From NCBI GenBank assembly GCA_024275095.1, contig JAJRZV010000103.1, forward strand, positions 1 through 16,411: a stretch of DNA of 16,411 bases, given 5' to 3'. This document shows, one piece after another, positions 7,410-14,815 of this stretch. The stretch's first letter is position 1, and every line of letters begins with the position of its first letter. The position numbers and the translations under genes are program-made. This DNA is from a bacterium. GTDB lineage: Bacteria > JAJRZV01. The notes beneath the pieces are model-generated. The model searched no databases, had not been told where the DNA came from, and worked only from the letters and a program-made list of their open reading frames with translations.

Positions 7410-8682
7410 GCTTGTGGTTCAGGGGGGAGGGTATTTCTCAGGAGAGGCGTTTTTTCCAGGGGACAAATCGTTGGCCCATCGTCTGCTTATTTTCGGAGCA
7501 ATGGCCGAAGGGACATCCGTATTTTTTAACATGCCTCACTCGAGAGATGTAAGATCGACAGTTTCTGTGCTCCGCGGTTGCGGCGTTGATATTCGAATAG
7601 CCGAGGAAAAAGTGGTGGTTAAAGGGTCAGGCGTTTTTCAGGAAGCGCCTGATGTGTTGTACTGTGGAAATTCAGGTACAACTGCACGCTTGATGATGGG
7701 AGCGCTGGCTGGTGCTACAGGCTATTATGTTCTTAGCGGAGATAAAAGCCTGAGAAAAAGACCCATGGCTCGAGTAACAAAACCTCTTTCGCAAATGGGT
7801 GCCCGTATCAGCGGACGTGAGGGTGCGCGTTATCTTCCTGTATCAGTAGAAGGACAGCGTCTCAAAGGAAAAGAGTTCAACCTGGCTGTAGCGAGTGCCC
7901 AGGTAAAAACAGCCGTTATTATTGCTGGATTAAAGGCATCTGGTGTTACAAAAATAACGGAACCTTATGTTAGCAGGGATCATACCGAACGTCTTCTTCC
8001 CGCGTTTGGTGTGAATATTGACAAACAGGGCCTTACCGTCAGCGTTGAAGGAGACCAGAGGCTACAGCCATTTGAATATAATGTTCCAGGTGATATCTCG
8101 TCTGCGTCTTTTTTTCTTGCAGGAGCAGCGGCGTGCAAAGGCTCCAGGTTGGTCGTAAAAAACGTGCTTCTCAATTCAACGCGAACAGGTTTTCTGAAAA
8201 AGCTGAAAGAGATGGGTGCAGATGTGCGCATTAATGTGCATACGAGAACTCCCGAACCTGCGGGCGATGTGCTTGTTCAAGGTTCCAGATTGAAAGGAGT
8301 GAAAATTCGGCCGGCAGAGGTGCCCTCGCTGATTGATGAGATCCCTCTTCTTGCGATTCTGGGTGCCGTGGCTGAGGGTGTTACCGAAATTACAGGTGCG
8401 GAAGAATTGAGAGTTAAGGAAAGCGACAGGATCAAGTGGACGGTTCGACTGCTTCGCTCTCTCGGCGCCGAGGTGAAGGAATTACCGGATGGGATGGTGA
8501 TTGAAGGACCTCAGGAACTGAAAGGGGGCACTCTCATTACGGGAGGGGACCATCGCATTGCAATGGCTGCTGCAATCGGAGCTGCTGTGGCAACCGGTAC
8601 ATCCCGAATTTTGGGTTTTCAATGTGTGAGTGTCTCGTTCCCGGAGTTTCCTGATATTTTCAGGCATTTGTATGTAAAGTAA
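7402..8682 (+). CDS. aroA: 3-phosphoshikimate 1-carboxyvinyltransferase (EPSP synthase)
   Basis: 426 residues, normal length. It joins shikimate-3-phosphate and phosphoenolpyruvate in the sixth step of the shikimate pathway, supplying the chorismate used by TyrA. PGDKSLAHR (19-27) gives the substrate-binding Lys22, Ser23 and Arg27. GNSGT (89-93) is the PEP/glyphosate loop, with Gly92 at the position of the E. coli glyphosate-contact glycine. RPMARV (120-125), SAQVK (165-169), LIDEIPLLA (310-318, catalytic Asp312), KESDR (339-343) and GDHRIAM (382-388) complete the active site. SAQVK is the form seen outside the E. coli-like group (which has SSQF). The gene starts inside the tyrA 3' end; AGAGGT at about 7385-7390 may serve as its ribosome-binding site. 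Confidence 0.96.
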   Translation: MAELVVQGGGYFSGEAFFPGDKSLAHRLLIFGAMAEGTSVFFNMPHSRDVRSTVSVLRGCGVDIRIAEEKVVVKGSGVFQEAPDVLYCGNSGTTARLMMGALAGATGYYVLSGDKSLRKRPMARVTKPLSQMGARISGREGARYLPVSVEGQRLKGKEFNLAVASAQVKTAVIIAGLKASGVTKITEPYVSRDHTERLLPAFGVNIDKQGLTVSVEGDQRLQPFEYNVPGDISSASFFLAGAAACKGSRLVVKNVLLNSTRTGFLKKLKEMGADVRINVHTRTPEPAGDVLVQGSRLKGVKIRPAEVPSLIDEIPLLAILGAVAEGVTEITGAEELRVKESDRIKWTVRLLRSLGAEVKELPDGMVIEGPQELKGGTLITGGDHRIAMAAAIGAAVATGTSRILGFQCVSVSFPEFPDIFRHLYVK

Positions 8683-8684
8683 TA

Positions 8685-9368
8685 ATGAAGAAGCTGGAAA
8701 TTGTGACCATTGATGGACCTTCAGGGGCCGGAAAAAGCACGGTAGGGAAGTTGCTGGCAACTCATCTGGGTTTTACTTATGTGGATACGGGTGCCATGTA
8801 CAGGTGCGCAGCACTGAAGGCTCTTCGTGCAGGAGTGTCCTATGATGATGAGAAAAAGATGAGAGAGTTGCTGGAAAACACGCATATTGAATTTGAGTGG
8901 GATGGTGAAAGACTCCGGGTTATTATGGATGGAGAGGACGTCAGTGAAGAGATCAGGTCGGAAAAGATGGGTATGGAAGCCTCGCGAGTATCCCGTTTTC
9001 CCCACGTGCGCGAGTGGATGAAAAATGAGCAGAGGCGGATGGGAGAAGCAGGAAGTGCAGTGTTCGACGGGAGGGATATGGGCACGGTGGTTTTCCCTGA
9101 TGCCCGTTATAAATTTTTCCTCACTGCAAGTCTGGAGGAGCGTGCTCGCAGGCGCTACAGAGAAATGCTGGAGAGAGGTTATAACGTAAGCTTTGAGGAA
9201 ATATTACGAGAACTTAAAAAACGGGATGTTCAGGATTCTACCCGAGAAGTGGCACCACTTAAAAAGGCTGATGATGCTATTCTTATCGATACGACAGGCA
9301 TGCCCGTTGAAAGGGTAAAGGCAGAGATGCTCAGATGGATTGAGGCAAAGCGGTCGGAAAAAATATAA
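8685..9368 (+). CDS. cmk: (d)CMP kinase
   Basis: 227 residues, standard for bacterial cytidylate kinase, which phosphorylates CMP and dCMP with ATP. The P-loop GPSGAGKS is at 11-18, followed by the YVDTGAMYR nucleotide-specificity motif (32-40). The conserved FDGRDMGTVVFPDA segment comes next, and the lid region contains arginine-rich RARRRYREM. The C-terminal ILIDTTGM is also typical. It begins two nt after the aroA stop. The aroA-cmk-rpsA neighbourhood is widespread in Proteobacteria; here ispH is inserted between cmk and rpsA. Confidence 0.95.
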   Translation: MKKLEIVTIDGPSGAGKSTVGKLLATHLGFTYVDTGAMYRCAALKALRAGVSYDDEKKMRELLENTHIEFEWDGERLRVIMDGEDVSEEIRSEKMGMEASRVSRFPHVREWMKNEQRRMGEAGSAVFDGRDMGTVVFPDARYKFFLTASLEERARRRYREMLERGYNVSFEEILRELKKRDVQDSTREVAPLKKADDAILIDTTGMPVERVKAEMLRWIEAKRSEKI

Positions 9369-9390
9369 TGTAATCGTAATTTTGCGCAAG

Positions 9391-9398
9391 AGGAGGGG
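9391..9398 (+). promoter_or_regulatory. Shine-Dalgarno supporting the TTG start of ispH
   Basis: The purine run AGGAGGGG at 9391-9398 lies directly before TTG at 9400, while the upstream AAGAGG gives a more usual spacing of about six nt. The alternative start GTG at 9412 would be 13 nt away and would remove the conserved first strand. Starts upstream at 9340 or 9382 would put this site inside the coding region. Confidence 0.6.
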
Positions 9399-9399
9399 T

Positions 9400-10251
9400 T
9401 TGAAACTCATCGTGGCAAAGAATGCGGGTTTTTGTTTTGGGGTGGAGCGCGCCATAAAGAGGATTGAGGAAGAAACGCAAAGGGGTGAACCAATTTACAC
9501 GATAGGTGAAATTATTCACAATCCTCAGACCGTAGAAGCTCTCAAACAGAAGGGTGTTATCCCGGTAAAAACTCTGGAAGAAGCCGGGGGTAAAGTTGCC
9601 ATACCCTCGCACGGAGGACAAAAGGGGTTAAGAGAGCGCCTGGAAAGTGAAGGCATTGATTTTGTTGATGCAACATGTCCCTATGTGAAAAAGATTCAAC
9701 GATATGTAGAACAACTTTCGCGGGAGGGTTTCTTTATAGTGATGGTGGGAGATGAGAGGCATCCGGAGGTAAAATCAGCTCTCAGCTATGCACGTGGGCC
9801 GTCCAGGGTGATTACAAAGGCAACCGAGCTTCAGGATATAGATTCACGTACCAAGTTGGTTATACTCGCTCAAACAACGTTGAATCTGGAAACCTTTGCA
9901 AATGTGGTTCATGATGTTGTAAAAATCTTTGAACATGTGTACGTAATCAACACCATTTGTTCTGCCACACGGGAGCGTCAGCAGGAGGCGCGTGAAATTG
10001 CCTGGCAGAGTGATTGCGTAATAGTGGTGGGAGGGAAAAACAGCGCCAATACAAGGCGACTTAAAGAGATTGCTCAGTCCATTCAGCCCAGGACCTATCA
10101 TGTGGAGTCCCCTGCAGAGATTCAACCTCAATGGTTTGACGGTGTGCAAACGGTGGGTATTCTGGGGGGGGCATCTACACCCAGGTGGTTAATTGGCGAA
10201 GTCGCTGAAATTGTAAGGCGCACAGCGGAGGAGGTTGATCATGGAGGTTGA
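9400..10251 (+). CDS. ispH: 4-hydroxy-3-methylbut-2-enyl diphosphate reductase
   Basis: 283 residues from TTG at 9400 (MKLIVAKNAGFCFGV, the standard IspH N-terminus). It is the last enzyme of the MEP pathway, making IPP and DMAPP with an iron-sulfur cluster. The three cluster cysteines are Cys12 (GFCFGV), Cys93 (ATCPYV) and Cys187 (NTICSAT). His40 (EIIHNP), His71 (PSHGG) and His121 (DERHPEV) match the diphosphate-binding histidines, and GGKNSANTRRL and GASTPRWLI are present. The usual Arg before SHG/AHG is a Pro here (IPSHG), a small departure. The gene starts 31 nt after cmk and its last 11 nt overlap rpsA. This start is 20 codons shorter than the longest reading, which has no ribosome-binding site and a non-homologous extension. 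Confidence 0.94.
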   Translation: MKLIVAKNAGFCFGVERAIKRIEEETQRGEPIYTIGEIIHNPQTVEALKQKGVIPVKTLEEAGGKVAIPSHGGQKGLRERLESEGIDFVDATCPYVKKIQRYVEQLSREGFFIVMVGDERHPEVKSALSYARGPSRVITKATELQDIDSRTKLVILAQTTLNLETFANVVHDVVKIFEHVYVINTICSATRERQQEAREIAWQSDCVIVVGGKNSANTRRLKEIAQSIQPRTYHVESPAEIQPQWFDGVQTVGILGGASTPRWLIGEVAEIVRRTAEEVDHGG

Positions 10252-11923
10252 AAAGTTCGACGACTCACTTATCGAGGTGCCTGAAGCACCACGCCGGGGT
10301 CAGATACTTAAGGGAGCTGTGATCAGCATTACAGCTGATGGGGTGTATCTGGACATTCAGTTCAAAAGCGAGGGCATGATTCCGGTTTCCGAATTCAGTG
10401 AAGAAGAGTTGAAGTCCCTGGAGCCCGGAACCGAGCTCTCCGCTATGGTGATGGGATTTGACCGTGATAGCGGACTCGTCCGCCTTTCACGAGAAGAGGC
10501 TGAGAAGAATTTGTTGATAGAGGAGATTGCCAGTGCAGCCAGAACCGGACGACCTGTTGATGGGGTGGTTACGGAAAAAATCAAGGGAGGTTATCTTGTT
10601 CTCCTGCAACAGAAAGGTGTTTCTGCAAAACTGCCTGCTTTTTTGCCCGCCTCACAGGTTGACCTCCGGCGCAGACAGGTGGATGAAAGCTCCGTGCTTG
10701 GAAGGCACATGTCGTTTATTGTTGTTGAACCTGGCTCTAAGAAACGCAAACCGGTGGTGTCGCGAGCAGCATATATAGAGAGGAATATCAAACGCCGTAT
10801 TGAAGAATTTAAGGAATTAATGGGCTCTGATAAGACCGTTAAAGCGAGAGTTATTTCCATAAAAGACTTTGGAGTGTTTCTCGAAAGTGGAGGGGTAGAA
10901 ATTTTTGTTAAAAGGGAAGAACTTGCGTGGAAGCGGTTTGATCGGGTTCAGCAGGTAATTGATTTTGGAGAAGAATACCCTGTCAGGCTTCTGGACTTTG
11001 ACGAAGAGAAGAGACGTTTTCTCGGGTCTATCAAACAGGCTCTGCCCGACCCGTGGGAAGAGTTCACAAAGAAATATCGAAAAGGTGATGTTGTGGATGG
11101 ACGCGTGACGGGCCTTACTGCATTTGGGGCTTTTGTGGAGGTAGAAGAGGGTATAGAAGGAATGATTCATGTCTCCGAATTGAGCTGGAGCCGGAATATT
11201 AAGAAACCTTCCCAGGTCCTCAAAAAAGGCGATCGTGTAAGTGTTAAAATATTAAAAATTGAAAAAGAAAAAAGGCGGATTTCCCTGAGCCTGCGTCAAA
11301 CCCTTGAAAATCCATGGGAAGAATTCTTGAAGAAAAATCCTCCTGGTACTCGGGTCCGTGGAAGGGTTACATACGTGACGTCCTCCAGAGTATTCGTGGA
11401 TCTGGGAGATAACATAGAGGGCATCGTGAAGAAAGAGGACCTTTCATGGGACAAGCGTGTTCCTGATCCCGTTGAACTCTACAAGAAGGGTCAGGAGATC
11501 GAATGCGTGGTTCTGCGAGGTGAGGCGGAAAATGCCAGAATATTTCTGGGAATTAAACAGCTTACGGAGGACCCCTGGCAAAAAGTGAACGAGCGTTTTC
11601 CTGTGGGTTCTGTGGTAAAAGGTCGTGTAAGTGATGTGAGAAATTATGGTGTTTTTGTACGCCTGGACGAGGCGATGGAAGGGCTGTTGCCCAGGCCTGA
11701 AGCCATGCTGCCCAAGGATAAAAAAATTGAAGACGTGTTTTCCCGGGGCCAGGATGTGGAAGCAATTGTTACCGAGATAGATCCCAAGAAACGCCGAATA
11801 ACCCTGAGTATTCGTCAACTTGAAGAACGGCGCCAGAAGGAAGAGTTAGAAAAGATTATGGGTACCAGCAAGGGGCTTCCAAAGCTTGGTGACGTGTTTG
11901 GACACATTTTAAAAGGAGGCTGA
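10241..11923 (+). CDS. rpsA: 30S ribosomal protein S1
   Basis: 560 residues from ATG at 10241, with GGAGGAGG (10227-10234) six nt upstream; a TTG at 10235 is ignored. Six S1 (OB-fold) domains lie at about 19-84, 102-174, 197-267, 281-352, 366-437 and 455-525. Domains 1-2 are the divergent ribosome-docking pair, and domains 3-6 carry the RNA-binding pattern, clearest in domain 4 (GRVTGLTAFGAFVEVEEGIEGMIHVSELSW). Recurrent DPWEEF / NPWEEF linkers separate domains 3 to 6. The protein binds mRNA and brings it to the 30S subunit. Length and domain number match the Gram-negative form (about 557 residues) rather than the shorter Firmicutes type. The start overlaps ispH. A short A/E/K-rich tail closes the protein. 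Confidence 0.96.
   Translation: MEVEKFDDSLIEVPEAPRRGQILKGAVISITADGVYLDIQFKSEGMIPVSEFSEEELKSLEPGTELSAMVMGFDRDSGLVRLSREEAEKNLLIEEIASAARTGRPVDGVVTEKIKGGYLVLLQQKGVSAKLPAFLPASQVDLRRRQVDESSVLGRHMSFIVVEPGSKKRKPVVSRAAYIERNIKRRIEEFKELMGSDKTVKARVISIKDFGVFLESGGVEIFVKREELAWKRFDRVQQVIDFGEEYPVRLLDFDEEKRRFLGSIKQALPDPWEEFTKKYRKGDVVDGRVTGLTAFGAFVEVEEGIEGMIHVSELSWSRNIKKPSQVLKKGDRVSVKILKIEKEKRRISLSLRQTLENPWEEFLKKNPPGTRVRGRVTYVTSSRVFVDLGDNIEGIVKKEDLSWDKRVPDPVELYKKGQEIECVVLRGEAENARIFLGIKQLTEDPWQKVNERFPVGSVVKGRVSDVRNYGVFVRLDEAMEGLLPRPEAMLPKDKKIEDVFSRGQDVEAIVTEIDPKKRRITLSIRQLEERRQKEELEKIMGTSKGLPKLGDVFGHILKGG
11914..11919 (+). promoter_or_regulatory. Shine-Dalgarno pointing to an ATT start codon for sppA
   Basis: A perfect AGGAGG sits at 11914-11919 inside the last codons of rpsA, five nt before ATT at 11925. 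No ATG, GTG or TTG exists in any frame between it and GTG at 11976. An in-frame TAA lies just upstream within rpsA, so the sppA frame cannot extend back further. Confidence 0.7.
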
Positions 11924-11924
11924 C

Positions 11925-12848
11925 ATTAGACAAAAAAAAATCAGGTATTCTCTTCTCATTTTTTCTGCTCTGGCAGTGGGTTTTTTCATAGGGATTATCT
12001 TTTCCGCAATGCGCAATTTCCTGTTTGAGGCCCGGGCTCGAGGTAAGGCTATCGCCGTCGTTTACATTGAAGGGGTTATCGGAGATTCGGAACGTGTTGT
12101 TCGTAAAATCAGGAGAGTTGAAAAAGATGATAATTTCAGAGCACTTGTGCTTCGTATTAATTCTCCGGGAGGACTCGTCGCACCAACGTGGGAGATATAC
12201 ACCGCTATAAGGGAGCTTCGAGAAATAAAACCTGTTGTTGCTTCTATTGAAACAATTGGGACGAGCGGTGGATATTATGTGGCTTCAGCTGCTGATAAGA
12301 TCATTGTTACTCCCGGTACCATTACCGGAAGTATTGGGGTTATTATCCGGACGCTCAACCTCAAGAAAATTTTCGACAGGCTCGGTGTAAAAAATGTGGT
12401 CATTAAATCCGGGAAGATGAAAGACACGCTTGCCTCATACAGGGAAATGACACCCGAAGAGAAGAGGTACCTTCGAAAAATTGTTCACCAGATGTACGAA
12501 CGATTTCTTAAAGACGTGGCTGTAGGGAGAGGAATGAATGTACGCGATATAAAGCCCTATGCTGATGGACGTGTGATCACCGGTGAAGATGCGGTACGGA
12601 TTGGTCTGGTGGATGAGATCGGGACATTTCGAGATGCTGTTGAAGAGGCGAAGCGACTTGCGGGCTTGAAGGAGGAAGTTCCTGTAATTCCTCTGGTTGA
12701 AAGGCCTTCATTTGTTCAACGATTATTGCACAGTTTGTCTGGAAAAACGCTGGAAGACGTGATAAACGTAATTTCCACAGGAGGTATGCCGGGGCGTTAT
12801 TTTGCCTATTTAAGCCCTGAATTTATTATTGGTGGAGGAGGACGATGA
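11925..12848 (+). CDS. sppA: Signal peptide peptidase SppA (36K type), probable ATT start
   Basis: 307 residues if translation begins at ATT 11925; starting at GTG 11976 gives 290 and cuts the membrane anchor. The restored N-terminus has a basic segment (RQKKIR) then a hydrophobic segment about 9-28 (SLLIFSALAVGFFIGIIFSA), a signal anchor as expected for this envelope protease that degrades cleaved signal peptides. The S49 Ser/Lys dyad is Ser114 (GTSGGYYVAS) and Lys166 (KSGKMKD), 52 residues apart as in Bacillus SppA. RINSPGG (77-83) and TGSIGVI (134-140) are also present. The length corresponds to the short single-domain form. The first codons include a run of nine A (11932-11940). The gene begins one nt after the rpsA stop, so coupling is likely, and its own stop overlaps ihfB. 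Function firm; start codon inferred from the ribosome-binding site and the missing alternatives. Confidence 0.9.
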   Translation: MRQKKIRYSLLIFSALAVGFFIGIIFSAMRNFLFEARARGKAIAVVYIEGVIGDSERVVRKIRRVEKDDNFRALVLRINSPGGLVAPTWEIYTAIRELREIKPVVASIETIGTSGGYYVASAADKIIVTPGTITGSIGVIIRTLNLKKIFDRLGVKNVVIKSGKMKDTLASYREMTPEEKRYLRKIVHQMYERFLKDVAVGRGMNVRDIKPYADGRVITGEDAVRIGLVDEIGTFRDAVEEAKRLAGLKEEVPVIPLVERPSFVQRLLHSLSGKTLEDVINVISTGGMPGRYFAYLSPEFIIGGGGR

Positions 12849-13126
12849 CGAAACGAGAATTTGTCAATTATCTCTCAGAAAAATACCCTCAAATTACTAG
12901 AAAAGATATGGAACTCGTGGTTAATACCATACTCGATGCGATGATTGAAGCGTTTGAGCGTGAAGAGCGCATTGATATCCGGGATTTTGGCAATTTTGTT
13001 GTCAAACGCAGACGTCCGAGAAAGGCACGAAACCCGCGGACTGGAGCGGAGGTGGATTTGCCCGAAAGACGAAAGGTCCATTTTAAAGTGGGAAAAGGTT
13101 TATTCAGGATGCTCAACGAGAAATAG
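12845..13126 (+). CDS. ihfB: HU/IHF-family DNA-binding protein, probably integration host factor beta
   Basis: 93 residues, almost the length of IHF-beta (94). The N-terminal helical dimer body is MTKREFVNYLSEKYPQITRK. DFGNFVVKRR (47-56) leads into the beta-arm RPRKARNPRTGAEV, whose Pro64 is the residue that intercalates to bend DNA. The extended basic arm and the RNP-x-TG tip fit IHF better than plain HU. The position just downstream of rpsA is also that of ihfB in many Proteobacteria, although here sppA is between them. ATG overlaps the sppA stop as ATGA, and GGAGGAGG lies a few nt upstream. IHF-beta versus a one-subunit HU cannot be settled without a genome-wide view. Confidence 0.88.
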   Translation: MTKREFVNYLSEKYPQITRKDMELVVNTILDAMIEAFEREERIDIRDFGNFVVKRRRPRKARNPRTGAEVDLPERRKVHFKVGKGLFRMLNEK

Positions 13127-13128
13127 TT

Positions 13129-13620
13129 ATGACTGTCATTGGTGTGATTTCAGATACACACCTGAATTCTCCAGATTCCAGATTCAAGGAATGCGTGGAA
13201 AGATGTTTCAAGAAAGTGGATCTCATTGTTCATTGTGGAGACGTGACATCTCTCTCGATCATTGAGTATCTTAAACGGTTTGCTCCTGTTCATGCTGTTC
13301 ATGGAAACATGGACCCTCCCGATGTAGCAGAGGAATTGCCTGAAAAGATGGTGGTTGAGGTAGAAGAAGCGCGAATTGGAATAGTGCACGGATGGGGAGC
13401 TCCTCTGGGGATTGTCGGGAGAGTATTAAAAGTTTTTAGTGGAGAGAACGTTCATGCAATATTTTTCGGTCATTCCCACGTGGCGTGTAAGGAAGTAAAG
13501 GATGGGGTTTTTATGTTCAACCCCGGCCCATTTGCACGGGGATGGTTTTCCAAGAAGACATCCATTGGTATTGTAAAGGTGGAGGGCAGGAATTTTTCAG
13601 GAGAACACGTAGAGGTGTAA
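13129..13620 (+). CDS. YfcE/MJ0936-type metallophosphoesterase
   Basis: 163 residues, a minimal calcineurin-like phosphoesterase. The full di-metal ligand set is visible: Asp9 and His11 (SDTH), Asp38 (HCGD), Asn60 with the usual HGNMD, His87 (VHG), and His115/His117 (FGHSH). This small type hydrolyses phosphodiesters in vitro, but physiological substrates are largely unknown. The protein is cytoplasmic with no signal. It starts two nt after ihfB with little Shine-Dalgarno, so probably depends on coupling. Family certain, biological role not deducible. Confidence 0.88.
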   Translation: MTVIGVISDTHLNSPDSRFKECVERCFKKVDLIVHCGDVTSLSIIEYLKRFAPVHAVHGNMDPPDVAEELPEKMVVEVEEARIGIVHGWGAPLGIVGRVLKVFSGENVHAIFFGHSHVACKEVKDGVFMFNPGPFARGWFSKKTSIGIVKVEGRNFSGEHVEV

Positions 13621-13623
13621 TGT

Positions 13624-14112
13624 ATGGAAAGATTGTGGGCTCCGTGGCGAATGGAATATATTGAAAGTGGAGACAAAAAAGATACGTGTATTTTATGTGA
13701 TAAACTTGAGGAAAAAGATGGAACGGGTAATCTCGTGTTGAAGAGAAGCGAGTATTCCTTTGTGATTATGAATAAATTTCCATACAATCCCGGGCACCTG
13801 ATGGTGTGTCCGTTAAGACACATTGCAAACGTTGAAGAACTCACACCCGAAGAGATGAGTGATTTGTTTCAACAGATTCAAGTTTCTGTTAAAGTGATTA
13901 AAAGAGTGCTTGCACCTCACGGATACAATCTTGGACTCAATGCAGGCCGTGTGGCGGGTGCAGGAGTTGACCAGCATCTGCATTTTCACATTGTACCTCG
14001 ATGGAATGGGGATACTAACTTCATGCCTGTGCTGGCAGATGTGAAGGTGATTCCGGAACATTTGATGAGAACCTACAAAAAACTCAAAGCTGCTTTTCAG
14101 GAACTTTCCTGA
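13624..14112 (+). CDS. HIT-family nucleotide hydrolase/phosphorylase (Ap4A phosphorylase-like)
   Basis: 162 residues. The histidine triad is HLHFHIV at 118-124, with the nucleophile His120 in the middle. It is followed by PRWNGDTNFMPV, a segment shared with the actinobacterial and deltaproteobacterial Ap4A phosphorylase-type HIT proteins rather than with Hint. NPGHLMV (55-61) is the other core strand. The N-terminal LWAPWRMEYI (4-13) and the CILC pair (22-25), likely with a zinc site, are also features of that subgroup. The expected reaction is cleavage or phosphorolysis of dinucleoside polyphosphates or AMP esters. GAGGTG at 13611-13616 is seven nt before the ATG. The stop overlaps the next ATG (TGATG). 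Confidence 0.9.
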   Translation: MERLWAPWRMEYIESGDKKDTCILCDKLEEKDGTGNLVLKRSEYSFVIMNKFPYNPGHLMVCPLRHIANVEELTPEEMSDLFQQIQVSVKVIKRVLAPHGYNLGLNAGRVAGAGVDQHLHFHIVPRWNGDTNFMPVLADVKVIPEHLMRTYKKLKAAFQELS

Positions 14113-14462
14113 TGCGGCTGTTTAAGGGCATACTTGCTGGAATTGTTGTGGCATTTTTTATGCTTTTTGTGCTTCAGAACAGTGATGTGTTGCTGGGAGA
14201 TGTCACATTTCAGTTAAGTTTGTTTAATTTGAAGTATAAAACCATACCGTTTCCGCTTGGCGGATACTTCATTGCTTTCTTTCTCGCGGGATACCTGCTG
14301 GCATTTTTGATTACTTTTTCAGAGCGTATGCGCGTGATAAGAGAGAAAAGGCGGATCAGGTTGGAGACGAAGGTGTTGGAGAAGAGAGAAAAAAAGGAGA
14401 AAGAATCCGAATCCTCCTCTGGTACGGTAAGTGTAACCACTGTTAGAAAATTTCATGGTTAA
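14112..14462 (+). CDS. LapA-domain (DUF1049) inner-membrane protein
   Basis: 116 residues with two transmembrane helices: about 5-22 (KGILAGIVVAFFMLFVLQ) and about 49-70 (GGYFIAFFLAGYLLAFLITF). The short loop between them carries VLLGDVTFQL, and the FVLQNSDVL segment just after helix 1 is the LapA/DUF1049 signature (N, with V-x-x near it). A charged coiled-coil-like tail follows (RIRLETKVLEKREKKEKES). In E. coli, LapA works with LapB (YciM) to control LpxC and LPS synthesis. LapB is a TPR protein, and here a small TPR-like protein follows directly, although it is far shorter. The start overlaps the HIT stop. Topology is confident; LPS role is inference by family. Confidence 0.82.
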   Translation: MRLFKGILAGIVVAFFMLFVLQNSDVLLGDVTFQLSLFNLKYKTIPFPLGGYFIAFFLAGYLLAFLITFSERMRVIREKRRIRLETKVLEKREKKEKESESSSGTVSVTTVRKFHG

Positions 14463-14814
14463 AACCCTATTGATTGTTGCGAATTTTATTGCTCTGTGTA
14501 ACTTTCACGATGGGGAAACATTGAGTATTGTGGATGCTGTTATCAGGCTGAAGGGCTGCATTGCAAACCCCTCTATTTCAGTGCCTGAAAAGAACAGAAT
14601 CCGTCTTCTTTTGGGAGATGTATATTTTATCGTGGGAAATTACCGTGAAGCAGAAAAAATGTACACACAGGTTTTTAAAAGCTCTAAAACAACCCTTGTT
14701 TTTTGTGAGGCAGCAAAACGGTTGGTGAACTTTTATGGGTTCGCAGGGACAGATGATAATATTTTAAACGTGAAGAAACAAACAGGTAAACGTTACAGGT
14801 ACTGTCTGCCGTAA
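14455..14814 (+). CDS. Small exported protein with one or two TPR-like helices
   Basis: 119 residues. I do not recognise a named family. The N-terminus (MVKTLLIVANFIALC) resembles a short signal peptide, perhaps a lipoprotein signal with Cys15. Residues about 48-95 look TPR-like: LLLGDVYFIVGNYREAEKMY, where G, Y, A and the spacing fit a TPR, then a second helix pair (CEAAKRLVNFYGFAG). The end is basic and Cys-containing. The ATG overlaps the LapA-like gene by eight nt with no clear ribosome-binding site, so translation would rely on coupling. It is the last plus-strand gene before convergent DNA. It may assist the LapA-like protein, but that is speculation from position only. Confidence 0.6.
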   Translation: MVKTLLIVANFIALCNFHDGETLSIVDAVIRLKGCIANPSISVPEKNRIRLLLGDVYFIVGNYREAEKMYTQVFKSSKTTLVFCEAAKRLVNFYGFAGTDDNILNVKKQTGKRYRYCLP

Positions 14815-14815
14815 C
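14792..14815. terminator. Weak hairpin between convergent genes
   Basis: GTTACaGG (14792-14799) can pair with CCGTAAC (14809-14815), giving seven pairs with one bulged A and a nine-nt loop. It overlaps the stop codon of the small TPR-like gene. On the plus strand no T-run follows. On the minus strand it is followed by a T-rich stretch, so it fits slightly better as an end for the leftward HD-GYP gene. Not a textbook intrinsic terminator. Confidence 0.25.

Noticed and set aside
9340-9399. 20-codon N-terminal extension of ispH
   Set aside because: It overlaps cmk, is not IspH-like and would bury the strong purine-rich ribosome-binding site.
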